Assembly: GCF_002257705.1 (NCBI RefSeq)
Contig: NZ_LSLK01000107.1
Span: 1-47,983, forward strand
DNA: 47,983 nt
Reading direction: 5' to 3'
Source: Sporomusa silvacetica DSM 10669
Lineage (GTDB): Bacteria; Bacillota; Negativicutes; Sporomusales; Sporomusaceae
Shown here one piece after another: positions 35,301-42,246 of the stretch. The notes beneath the pieces are model-generated. The model made no database searches. It saw nothing but the letters and a program-made list of their open reading frames with translations, and was not told the DNA's origin. Made by a program: the position numbers and the translations under genes. Numbering within the stretch: position 1 is the stretch's first letter; each line of letters starts with the position of its first letter.

Positions 35301-35442
35301 TATCGCCGGCGGACTTTTTGTCGCTACCATTTTGACACTCATCATTTTACCGACCATGTATGCGGCCTGGTATAAGGCCAGACCAGCATACGAAATTCAC
35401 CCCGCTATCACCACTCATCAATCTGGAGGTCATAAACTATGA
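32341..35442 (+). CDS. RND efflux permease (system 2)
   Basis: 1033 aa with a GTG start that overlaps the adaptor stop by 4 bp. It has the RND architecture of twelve membrane segments and two large periplasmic loops. The acidic relay pair is D404/D405 in ALGLLVDDAIIAIEMM. Several features differ from HAE1 proteins: the N-terminus reads NLTKWSLRHKQLIYYFITVI, and the signature MEDPDFTIRQMIVSVNWPGATARQVEEQ marks a separate branch of the AcrB/AcrD/AcrF superfamily. The gene is co-transcribed with an LptA-like and a lipase gene; the downstream ATG overlaps its stop by 4 bp. Export of an envelope lipid or amphiphile is inferred from that context. Confidence 0.9.
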   Translation: MKTFNLTKWSLRHKQLIYYFITVIFLSGIISYQNLGRMEDPDFTIRQMIVSVNWPGATARQVEEQVTDKIEKKLQDTPGLDYLKSYSVPGQSVIYVSLKEDVVVADKVHPTWVEVRNMVNDIKATLPQGVDGPYFNDRFDDVFGCIYALTGDGYSYEDLRERAETIRRLLLTVPSVKKVDLVGVQAEKIYIEIESAKLAQLGLAPSDITAAVQAQNAMTASGMIETASDNIYLRVSGMFENINDLKNLSVRSGGRTFHLGDIAKIERSYIDPPEPKMVYNGQPAVGLALAMEKGGNILALGKSLEQTVVQIKQELSLGLELHTVTNQPTVVKESINEFVKTLAEAVAIVLLVSFASLGLRSGVIVALCIPLVIAGVFITMHLLGIALHKVSLGALIIALGLLVDDAIIAIEMMIVKLEQGWNRFDAACHAYTATAFPMLTGTLITCAGFIPVGFSKGSASEFVGSIFSVITIALLISWVISVMAAPLFGYHLLKVAPVDNMAEHAAYNKPFYRLFKRLLTWCLSHRRQVLAGTVLCFAGSLLLLGLLKQEFFPASTRPELIVEMQLPEGASLQATEREAAKFANQFAADDKIINYTYYLGGGAPRFVLTADPPIENSNFAQFIFVAKDLPSRIELQKKVQKLFATEFTNVRGHTKVIQTGTSDPYPVMLRISGADHDKVRDIAGQVQNIMAADPHLTDISLDWNEKNKVLRLDIDQAKARALGVDNQTLAASLQAMLSGTEVGEFREKDKTVGIVFRVDSDSRQDLSHLKDLNIHIGGGRFVPLDQIAKICYNAEEGIIWRRDLTPTITVRSNTVEGVLGDDATNNAYENVKELRASLPSGYNIKIGGSTESSEKSILWLLQPVPAMMIIIITLLMFQLHNIPKMLITLLTAPLGMIGVSTALLVTGRPLGFVVQLGILALAGIIIRNSVILIDQIDRHIDAGEPLWDAIINATVSRFRPIMLTAAAAILGMLPLVSSIFWGPMAVAIAGGLFVATILTLIILPTMYAAWYKARPAYEIHPAITTHQSGGHKL

Positions 35443-35921
35443 AACGTAACGTGTTATTACTCTTTATTTTATTTTCCTATCTTTTAGCCTGCTCAGCAGG
35501 CCCAGTTGCTGCCAAACCTAGCATCACGGCCGATACCACTTATTACGATGTAGATACCGGGCTCTATCTATTAAAGGGCAATGTACGCGTTGAAGTTGGC
35601 AGCCGCATAATAACAGCCGGTCAGGCCAAAGTCAGCCTCAGTTCGATGGAGGTCTGGGGCTCAGACGGCATCACCCTTACCCAGGATACCATTTACCTTA
35701 CCGCCGACAGCGTTTACGTCTACGGTACCCAGCACAAAGCGGTACTTAGCGGCGGCGTGACCTTATCGCAGCCCGATATCACCATCACCGCTGATACAGC
35801 AGACTACAACTGGCGCACCAAACTTGGAACATTTACCGGCAATGTACAGGTCACTCAAGGAACTAACACATGGTCCGCGGATTCTGTAACCTACAATACG
35901 AAAACCGGTACGCTGGAGTAG
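35439..35921 (+). CDS. LptA/OstA-like periplasmic protein
   Basis: 160 aa with a signal peptide (MKRNVLLLFILFSYLLACSAG). The mature part repeats the OstA/LptA beta-jellyroll pattern: TADTTYYDVDTGLYLLKGNVRVEVGSRIITAGQAKVS, TADSVYVYGTQHKAVLSGGVTL, and ITADTADYNWRTKLGTFTGNVQVTQG. This DxxxYxxxxxxxxxxGNV motif is typical of proteins that carry LPS across the periplasm (LptA, the LptD N-terminus). It overlaps the permease stop by 4 bp and has a GGAGG site. A cysteine at residue 18 resembles a lipobox, so a lipid anchor is possible. Coupling to an RND pump suggests that it shuttles an amphiphile (inference). Confidence 0.85.
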   Translation: MKRNVLLLFILFSYLLACSAGPVAAKPSITADTTYYDVDTGLYLLKGNVRVEVGSRIITAGQAKVSLSSMEVWGSDGITLTQDTIYLTADSVYVYGTQHKAVLSGGVTLSQPDITITADTADYNWRTKLGTFTGNVQVTQGTNTWSADSVTYNTKTGTLE

Positions 35922-36014
35922 TCCACACATCTCCATCGTAACGAATCAGTTGAAAAAAAGCTTAAGACAGTTATCTACCTCAAGACAAACGAGAACTGCG
36001 AGGGGTGATAAGAA

Positions 36015-37334
36015 TTGAAACGTTTCTTACTGCTAGGCCTTATTACGTGCCTGCTGGCATACCTTCCGATCACAGGCTATGCCGGGGCGAAAGAAGATTA
36101 TGAAGAAGCCTATACACTCTACCTTACCGCCGCTGCCAGCGCGGCGGCCTACAGCGGACGGATTGGCGAGCTGGTCAATCGCTATCTGGAACAGGACGGC
36201 TGGCAAATTGATCATTACGTTCAATCCCAGGGCCATACCGGCGCCCGCTACCTGATTGCTCAAAAAGAAGGTGTCCCCTACTATCTTGCAGCCATTGTCG
36301 GCACAGAAAACGATAGAGATATTAAAACCGATCTCAAGTGTGATAAAGTATATTTTGCCGGCAGCAATGAGGAAGAATGCGCTGTCAATGCCTCTAAGAA
36401 AGATATTCCCGACACCGAACCTAAGGTTCACAAAGGATTTAATCAATTTGTACAAGCCGGCCTAACAGCTGTCTTACGCAATCCCCGGCAGGTTAGTCTC
36501 TCGCTTCCCGACTTACTCTTATCTGACCCAACCCGCAAATTGTACTTAACCGGTCATAGTCTCGGCGGCGCAGCCGCCACTTTGGCCGGAACCAGACTGC
36601 TTAGCGCAGGCGTCAACCCGGAGCAATTGAAAATCATTACCTTCGGTGCACCTGCTGTAGGCAATGCTGCGTTTGCCGCCAAGTTCGACCCAAACCTCCA
36701 TCTGGTACGGATCGTCAATTCCGGCGACGTGGTACCCGGAGTCTTGCAAACCCTGGTCGGCGGCTATCAGCAGTTTGGCCGGGAAATTAAATGGTACCCG
36801 CCCGATACAGTGGAAGATGGTCATCAATTGATCGGCTACATAGACTCTGCAATTAGAAACTATTATGACAAACGCCGCCTGGCTATTGCGGACGGAATAC
36901 AGCTGCCTATCCCGCCCGCTAACAAACAAATAAATCCCGGACGCGTCTATATCGCCCAACTCGACAGTAACCTTCCTGCTGCTTTGACAGAAGACTTTTT
37001 ATACATGCAGGAAGCATTACAGGATGAATACCAACAGGCATTGCCGGACCATGTCACAGCTGATACTCAGGCAGACTGGCGGGAGCCAGCCAGTGCCGCT
37101 GGCTGCCGGTGGGCCATCGTCTCCGATGTAAGTGCCATGCGGATAAAACAAGAAGAGAACAACACCTACCGCATTACACTAACGCAAACTGTCTATGATG
37201 TCACAACCGGTACTGTCGCCACCACTGCCACTTTTTCGACTGCAACCTATAACCTGACTCCCCTGGAAGCTTTCATTCATACGTTTAAAGGAATGAAGGC
37301 TCATTTGGCGGATCAGTTTGCAAAAACGAAATGA
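36015..37334 (+). CDS. Secreted class 3 lipase
   Basis: 439 aa with a TTG start after GAGGGGTGA. A signal peptide (MKRFLLLGLITCLLAYL, cleavage near residues 22-25) implies export. The nucleophile elbow GHSLGGAAA places the catalytic serine at S182; D238 (IVNSGDVVPGV) and H270 (EDGHQLIGY) complete a plausible triad of the Lipase_3/alpha-beta hydrolase fold. A further 150 residues of unknown role follow, beta-rich at the end. The gene is about 90 bp after the LptA-like gene with no terminator between, so it probably belongs to the RND system 2 operon. It may remodel or degrade a lipid handled by the pump (inference). Confidence 0.85.
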   Translation: MKRFLLLGLITCLLAYLPITGYAGAKEDYEEAYTLYLTAAASAAAYSGRIGELVNRYLEQDGWQIDHYVQSQGHTGARYLIAQKEGVPYYLAAIVGTENDRDIKTDLKCDKVYFAGSNEEECAVNASKKDIPDTEPKVHKGFNQFVQAGLTAVLRNPRQVSLSLPDLLLSDPTRKLYLTGHSLGGAAATLAGTRLLSAGVNPEQLKIITFGAPAVGNAAFAAKFDPNLHLVRIVNSGDVVPGVLQTLVGGYQQFGREIKWYPPDTVEDGHQLIGYIDSAIRNYYDKRRLAIADGIQLPIPPANKQINPGRVYIAQLDSNLPAALTEDFLYMQEALQDEYQQALPDHVTADTQADWREPASAAGCRWAIVSDVSAMRIKQEENNTYRITLTQTVYDVTTGTVATTATFSTATYNLTPLEAFIHTFKGMKAHLADQFAKTK

Positions 37335-37350
37335 TCTCCCTGATCATTTC
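37328..37350. other. Palindrome spanning two convergent stop codons
   Basis: GAAATGATC and GATCATTTC with a 5-nt loop cover the lipase stop codon and the SecA-like stop codon, only 9 bp apart. No T-run is present. It may form on both mRNAs and limit read-through. Confidence 0.45.
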
Positions 37351-39728
37351 GCGGCCTTATCAAAAAGCCTTTTATAAAGCGCCTGTATTGAAAAAAATGG
37401 TCTATTTATCATCACAGAAGCGGTTTTGACCAAGCCTGGCAGTCTACTAAACTGATTTGGACTGTCGTTTATAAGATAGGTCCAAGTAGATGAAGGGCTC
37501 TTAAGCCCGGATTTCACCATATCAATCCCATCTTTACCAATTACAGCAGTAGTAAACGTCCTAATTATTTCAGTATCAATTTTGTCCATCAGCTCATCAA
37601 ATGCTTCAATGGCAATTCGGTGGAACTCGGTAAGAGGGTCTTTCTTGCCAATAACCACCAGATGTATGCTTTCACGCTCGCAGGTAATATACTCCAAGTA
37701 TTCGGCCCAACATAGATTTATATAGTAGAGAGTAAGCTGCTTTTCAACCTCTCGCAAAACCCCCTCACCTACCTGAGCCTTGAGCACACAGTGACGTTCA
37801 GCGGCTTTGGCTGATAAATGGGTTAATGATACCGTATCCATCAGGATGTCCTGATGCTTTTTGTGAATGATGCGGCGTTGCTGTTCGATGATAAAAGAGT
37901 ATTTCCACAATTGTCTTCTGATATCAGAATTGTATCCCTCCACCATTCTCCTTCCTTTTAGCATCTCCCCGAGCACAACGGGATCGCTAAGGGCTTCCGC
38001 TTGCATCTTGGAGACTTTCCCCTTAGGAATCATATTTGCAATATCATATCGTTTTACTAAGTCATCCTCAAGGCTAATAAAAAATCTGCTTTCTCCCGGT
38101 TCACCTTGACGACCGGCCCTGCCTCTCAACTGATTGTCTATTCTGCGACTGTCATACCAGGTAGTTCCCACTACAAAAAGTCCGCCCAATACAGCCACAC
38201 GGTCCCGTTCCTGTTCCTCTTCGCCACCTAACTTTATATCAATACCCCGTCCGGCCATGTTGGTCGAAACCGTTACCGTCCCTATTTCTCCGGCTCTTGC
38301 AATTATTTTTGCTTCCATTTCATCATTTTTTGCATTCAGCACCTGACAAAGTATACCCTCGCGCCTCAGATCAGTTGCCAGCATCTCTGATTCTTCCACA
38401 CTGCCAGTACCAATAAGTATCGGCTGTCCGGTTGCATGGACTCTTGTGATCTCACGAATGATGGCTTTATTCTTTGCTTCCTTATGGGTGAAAACCAGAT
38501 CCGGATGGTCTTTACGGATGCAAGGCTTATTGGTAGGTATCACCACTACCTCCAGGCCATAGAACTCGCCAAACTCTGCCGCGGCCGTACTGGCTGTCCC
38601 TGTCATCCCGGAGATTTTGGGATACAAGCCCAAATAATACTGCAAGGCAATAGAACCCATGATAGTCCCATTGGCCTCGGATAGCAAACCTTCCTTGGCT
38701 TCCACTGCCGCCTGAAGGTTCTCCTGCCAACGGCGTTTAGCGGCTACGCGACCAGTAAACTCATCAATAAGCTCGATCTTGCCGTTTTTTACAATATAGT
38801 CTTTATCCTTTTCAATGAGTGCCTCCGCACACAAGGCACTATTCAGGTTGGCCAACAGCTTAAGGTTTTCGGCAGCATAGAGGTTATCGCAGCAAAGAAT
38901 CTTTTCAACACGCGCCAACCCTGAATCAGTAAAATAGACATTACTTCTATATTGGTCAGTTTCATAATCAATACCTTGCTTGAGACTGCGGACTATCCTT
39001 GCTAAATGGAATAAATTATCTTCTCCTTCCACTACATCCCCCGCAATAACAAGCGGTACCCGCGCCTCGTCAATAAGAATAGAATCAGCTTCATCCACAA
39101 TAGCGTAATGAAATGGCCGGTGAACAACTTTTCCTTTTTCCATACATTGAAAATCACGCAAATAATCAAAGCCCGCCTCTTTTGCCGTCACATATGTTAT
39201 ATCAGCAGCATAAGCCTTCTGCCTTTCGATAATGCTCATTTCTTCATACACAGATTCTATCGAAAGTCCTAAAAATTCATATACCGGCCCCATCCATTGA
39301 GCATCCCTGCCCGCAAGATAGTCATTGAAAGTAAGTACATGAACCCCCTTACCCAGCAAAGCATGTAAGTATGCCGGCATTACAGCAGCCAGTGTTTTTC
39401 CTTCGCCGGTTTGCATTTCTACCATCTTGCCTTTATGCAAAGCAATACCTGCAATAACTTGCGTATCAAAGGGACGTATACCTAATATACGCCTAGATGC
39501 CTCTCGAACCAGCGCAAAGGACTGCACAAGAAGTGAATCAAGTGAATTTCCCGTCCGGGCTAACTTCTTCAGTTGCATGGCTATTGCCTGAAGCTCAAGA
39601 TTACTTAACGATTCAAGATTTGTCGTGTTAATATCCTTCAAAATCTGCCTATACACGGTAAGATTATATTCAACCGGACTCTGGATGTTCTGGATTCCAT
39701 GGATTAATTCCGCCAATTTCCCTAACAT
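37344..39728 (-). CDS. SecA-like preprotein translocase ATPase (accessory type)
   Basis: 794 aa from the chosen ATG at 39728; the frame extends to 39794. SecA hallmarks are MQTGEGKTLAAVMPAYL (Walker A, about 105-121), VDEADSILIDEARVPLVIAG (Walker B), SGMTGTASTAAAEF, TVSTNMAGRGIDIKLGG and QLRGRAGRQGEPGESRFFISLEDDL. It would drive proteins through SecYEG or a dedicated channel. The usual C-terminal zinc-binding motif (CxCx8CH) is missing; the protein ends in PFFSIQALYKRLFDKAAK. It is shorter than canonical SecA, so an accessory SecA2-type role is likely. It overlaps or abuts a small membrane protein gene upstream. Confidence 0.88.
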   Translation of the reverse strand: MLGKLAELIHGIQNIQSPVEYNLTVYRQILKDINTTNLESLSNLELQAIAMQLKKLARTGNSLDSLLVQSFALVREASRRILGIRPFDTQVIAGIALHKGKMVEMQTGEGKTLAAVMPAYLHALLGKGVHVLTFNDYLAGRDAQWMGPVYEFLGLSIESVYEEMSIIERQKAYAADITYVTAKEAGFDYLRDFQCMEKGKVVHRPFHYAIVDEADSILIDEARVPLVIAGDVVEGEDNLFHLARIVRSLKQGIDYETDQYRSNVYFTDSGLARVEKILCCDNLYAAENLKLLANLNSALCAEALIEKDKDYIVKNGKIELIDEFTGRVAAKRRWQENLQAAVEAKEGLLSEANGTIMGSIALQYYLGLYPKISGMTGTASTAAAEFGEFYGLEVVVIPTNKPCIRKDHPDLVFTHKEAKNKAIIREITRVHATGQPILIGTGSVEESEMLATDLRREGILCQVLNAKNDEMEAKIIARAGEIGTVTVSTNMAGRGIDIKLGGEEEQERDRVAVLGGLFVVGTTWYDSRRIDNQLRGRAGRQGEPGESRFFISLEDDLVKRYDIANMIPKGKVSKMQAEALSDPVVLGEMLKGRRMVEGYNSDIRRQLWKYSFIIEQQRRIIHKKHQDILMDTVSLTHLSAKAAERHCVLKAQVGEGVLREVEKQLTLYYINLCWAEYLEYITCERESIHLVVIGKKDPLTEFHRIAIEAFDELMDKIDTEIIRTFTTAVIGKDGIDMVKSGLKSPSSTWTYLINDSPNQFSRLPGLVKTASVMINRPFFSIQALYKRLFDKAAK

Positions 39729-40128
39729 AACAATAATATTCCCCCTGTTCATTTTGAGCATTGCAAACCGCACTTGCGATGAAATGCTCGCCAAAGTAAG
39801 GGGAACCCTTTGATTGCCAGGAGCTAATCAGAATCTGAAAAATAATAGCTATCATTAAAAGACAAAAAGCTAGTATTGCATGCGATACGATATAATGACC
39901 CGACTTCGAAAAGAAACTACTGGTTACGGGTTGTAGACTCCCGGCAAGAACTTGATTACTATATATCCAAAGTACTGCAGTTCCGTAGAACAGCCCCAAA
40001 AGCTTCCGTAAATCAGAAAACTTCATAGGATTAGATTGTAACAAGAAGAGGCCAAGCAAATATCCTGTTATCACCATAGGGATGGTTATATATATTGTCA
40101 TTAACACCATTAGAATAGACATAAACAT
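39670..40128 (-). CDS. Small membrane protein upstream of SecA-like gene
   Basis: 152 aa with three likely membrane segments (about 5-28, 44-62 and 82-104) and a soluble C-terminus with two cysteines (SAVCNAQNEQGEYYC). A GGGGTGA site lies 6 bp before the ATG. Its 3' end overlaps the 5' end of the SecA-like gene by about 60 bp, depending on which SecA start is used, so the two are probably translationally coupled. I do not recognise the family. It may anchor or gate the SecA-like ATPase at the membrane (inference from position). Confidence 0.65.
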   Translation of the reverse strand: MFMSILMVLMTIYITIPMVITGYLLGLFLLQSNPMKFSDLRKLLGLFYGTAVLWIYSNQVLAGSLQPVTSSFFSKSGHYIVSHAILAFCLLMIAIIFQILISSWQSKGSPYFGEHFIASAVCNAQNEQGEYYCYVREIGGINPWNPEHPESG

Positions 40129-40510
40129 TGCTTGTCACCCCGTTCCGTCAAGGTATTCTGCCAGAGCGAACAGGAATAATTTTGTTGCTGGCTTTTATCA
40201 GTCACCGTGCCGCCTTCCAACCGAGGGCGGCCTTTTTATTTTTTCCCGCGTAGTTCACGGCTCCCTTGCTGCCGGCGGGCCCGTGCTCGCCCCTGCCCAG
40301 CCTGCTAACGCATCCATCCAGGCATGCTTACGATGTGTGGCCCACACTGGTTTAGTGGCTGCTCATGGTAAGCCGTCTTATTAGTCACCTGGCATTGTAG
40401 CGGCGACTTCCCCCTCTCGTTTGTTCGTCGGGAGGGGGGCAGTGGGCAGGATACGACTCTAAGCGCATGTACCCAATAATCGAAATCTCAAAATAAATAC
40501 TGGTTAACAG
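40129..40510. other. GC-rich unexplained stretch between membrane-protein and DJ-1-family genes
   Basis: About 380 bp without a convincing gene. It contains a GCCGCC/GGCGGC stem at 40211-40233 followed by CTTTTTATTTTTT, which looks like a plus-strand terminator. A long GC-rich run and a hairpin around 40410-40438 (CCCCCTC paired with GAGGGGG) follow. A plus-strand frame of 100 codons (40082-40384) crosses it but starts inside another gene and matches nothing I know. A structured noncoding RNA or a remnant of mobile DNA is possible. Confidence 0.5.
40211..40245 (+). terminator. Plus-strand terminator-like hairpin without an assigned gene
   Basis: The GCCGCC and GGCGGC arms have an 11-nt loop and are followed by CTTTTTATTTTTT. 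No plus-strand gene ends nearby, which suggests a small transcript that starts between 40130 and 40210. Confidence 0.6.
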
Positions 40511-41191
40511 CTAGCTATTGTCTACGTCTTTTTTATCACCTAAAACGCTAGAAGCATCATTCCCATTAGGGAGTAAGGGAAGTTTCCTAAAAGAGCCAAT
40601 TCCAAACTTGAACATCTGATACCATTCCTCTATTTGATTATCAGGATAAATTCCCAGAAGTTCAATGATTCGGCGGGCAAATTCAACAGATCCACCTCCG
40701 CTAGCTGTTATAATATTGCCATCACGGACAGCAAAATCGGCAACGTAATCAGATTTATTACCATAATCAGGAACAAATTTATCTAAAAAATCAGGTGCAT
40801 TGCTTGTATGCTTAATTCCCTTCAATAATCCGGCCCTGGCCATAGTAATTGTAGCCCCGCAAATTGCCGCTATTGGCACTCCTTTTTTATGAAAATTGAT
40901 TAACAACCTCTCAAGAGATTCAATTTTATTGAAGTATTCGCTAAAGTCAGGATTTTTCTTTTGCCACATTTCACCGCCTGGCAATATAACCAGCAGCGCT
41001 TGTTCAAAATTCATTTTAGATAAGGTTATATCGGGCGTCACCTTTAGGCCGCCCATTGTAGTAATCGGTTCTTTTGAAAAACCAACGCTGACAACCGGAA
41101 GTTTTCCCCGCCGTCTGATTTCACAAAGTGCAATTGCCGGTTCCCAGTCTGCCATACCATTAAAAACAAGTATATAAACATTTTTCATCAT
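40511..41191 (-). CDS. DJ-1/PfpI-family protein
   Basis: 226 aa. DJ-1/PfpI fold features include VYILVFNGMADWEPAIALCEIRRRG at the N-terminus, the elbow around C111 (PIAAICGATITMARAGLL), LVILPGGEMW, and FAVRDGNIITASGGGSVEFARRIIELL. The domain order resembles YdeA-type glutamine amidotransferase-like proteins. Family members act as peptidases, glyoxalases or chaperones; which applies here cannot be told. The gene stands alone on the minus strand. The C-terminal 25 residues are poorly structured and acidic. Confidence 0.87.
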   Translation of the reverse strand: MMKNVYILVFNGMADWEPAIALCEIRRRGKLPVVSVGFSKEPITTMGGLKVTPDITLSKMNFEQALLVILPGGEMWQKKNPDFSEYFNKIESLERLLINFHKKGVPIAAICGATITMARAGLLKGIKHTSNAPDFLDKFVPDYGNKSDYVADFAVRDGNIITASGGGSVEFARRIIELLGIYPDNQIEEWYQMFKFGIGSFRKLPLLPNGNDASSVLGDKKDVDNS

Positions 41192-41245
41192 GAATCTGCC
41201 TTTCTATAATTCTACTTCTCATTAATATAGTGAAATTACATAACC

Positions 41246-41481
41246 TTAATCACATACTTTCTCTTTCACCACACTCCGCCCAAAATCATAAATGGTATCC
41301 ACGTCAAAACCTTTATTACCAGCTTTAGTCCCAGCCCGTTCAATAGCCTGCTCAATATTTTCTGTCGTCAAAACCCCAAAGATTGTCGGGACGCCCGTTG
41401 CCATGCTGATTTTTGCTATACCTTTCGAAACTTCATTATTTAGATTTTCTGCTAATAACTTTCCTTCAATATTTTCGCCAT
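41246..41481 (-). pseudogene. ribH: Decayed 6,7-dimethyl-8-ribityllumazine synthase
   Basis: After AGGAGG and ATG at 41481 the frame encodes MAKI and then shifts. In the next frame it continues EGKLLAEN, as at the start of RibH, and jumps straight to SKGIAKISMATGVPTIFGVL, TTENIEQAIERAGTKAGNKG, the C-terminal third of RibH. About 80 internal residues are absent, and the last 20 residues (FDVDTIYDFG...) do not match RibH. It is therefore broken by an early frameshift and an internal deletion. Lumazine synthase makes the precursor of riboflavin; this copy cannot be functional. The ribE fragment lies just upstream on the same strand. Confidence 0.8.
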
Positions 41482-41498
41482 AATATCCTCCTTATTGG

Positions 41499-41576
41499 CT
41501 AAACCCGCATTTTTTTAATGTTACCTTTTTTAACAGTTGTTACTTTCCCCAACTCTTCCACAAGTCCTGTAAACAT
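41499..41576 (-). pseudogene. ribE: Truncated riboflavin synthase alpha-chain fragment
   Basis: 26 codons starting MFTGLVEELGKVTTVKKG, an exact match in style to the N-terminus of riboflavin synthase (MFTGLVEELG...). The frame then runs into NIKKMRV and stops. A GGGAGGATCGCG ribosome binding site precedes the ATG. The other 170-200 residues of the enzyme and the intervening ribBA gene usual in Firmicute operons are gone. Together with the ribH remnant, this marks a riboflavin operon that has lost its inside. Confidence 0.75.
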
Positions 41577-41653
41577 CGCGATCCTCCCGCCCTCATACCT
41601 ACCGAGCAATATATCAATACCTTAACCGACTTCAAACTTATAAAATAAACCTG

Positions 41654-42076
41654 CTAGTCATTCAATTTTATTTGGCCGTTAAAATACGTTTCTTTAACGT
41701 TTCGGGCCTTTTTCTTGGCCCATTCCTCCAATCCCATCTTTCTGATTAGACACGAATTAAACACTTTTGTATTGTGCGGTCTCTGATCGGCTTGATCAGC
41801 GTAGGGGTGCAAGTAATCACACGGGAAATCTTTACAATCGCAGCAAAAGCTGATGCCCTTGCGACGGATGCATTGATAAATATAACACGGCTTGTTCCTA
41901 CCAATGACGGCGATTACTCCTTCTTCATTCCGACATCCACGGCATACCGCTTTTTCTTTCGGACATTTATACCGGTCTGCGATCATCTCCCGCAGTTTTT
42001 CATCCGTGTTTGCGAGATACAAAGGACAATTGAAGCAGTCCAATCCACAAGGTGACGTCATGTTTTGATAATCCAC
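41654..42076 (-). CDS. DUF3795-type Cys-rich protein
   Basis: 140 aa with 14 cysteines, beginning with the DUF3795 motif SPCGLDCFNCPLYLAN. It continues with CPKEKAVCRGCRNEEG, CYIYQCIRRKGISFCCDCKDFPCDYLHPYADQADQRPHNT, and the usual ending around EEWAKKKARNV. The cysteines probably bind zinc or an Fe-S cluster. The family is widespread in anaerobes and methanogens, but its function is unknown to me. The start is GTG at 42076. It is divergent from the LysR-family gene 170 bp away, which may regulate it. Confidence 0.85.
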   Translation of the reverse strand: MDYQNMTSPCGLDCFNCPLYLANTDEKLREMIADRYKCPKEKAVCRGCRNEEGVIAVIGRNKPCYIYQCIRRKGISFCCDCKDFPCDYLHPYADQADQRPHNTKVFNSCLIRKMGLEEWAKKKARNVKETYFNGQIKLND

Positions 42077-42165
42077 AGTACATACCCCTCTCCCATAATA
42101 TAAATTCCACCCTGTACCACTCTTTTTGACTATGTTTGAAAGTTTATATATAATATACCCGAATG

Positions 42166-42224
42166 AACTTCATATGTATAATACAAAAAACGTCTTTATA
42201 TTATATAAAAATAAATATGAAGTT
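42166..42224. promoter_or_regulatory. Long dyad in the DUF3795-LysR divergent region
   Basis: AACTTCATAT (42166-42175) and ATATGAAGTT (42215-42224) are exact inverted copies 39 bp apart. They flank AT-rich sequence suitable for the regulator's promoter. LysR-type regulators often use paired sites; this pair is a candidate. Confidence 0.4.
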
Positions 42225-42246
42225 TAGCAACCAGGAGGTATCTTTG

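Noticed and set aside
40082..40384. 100-codon plus-strand open frame in the GC-rich stretch
   Set aside because: It begins antisense inside the membrane-protein gene and has no recognisable domain; GC-rich DNA makes long chance frames more likely. Kept only as part of the unexplained region.
41577..41653. FMN riboswitch before the riboflavin gene remnants
   Set aside because: The conserved FMN-element blocks are absent; only a plain ribosome binding site remains.
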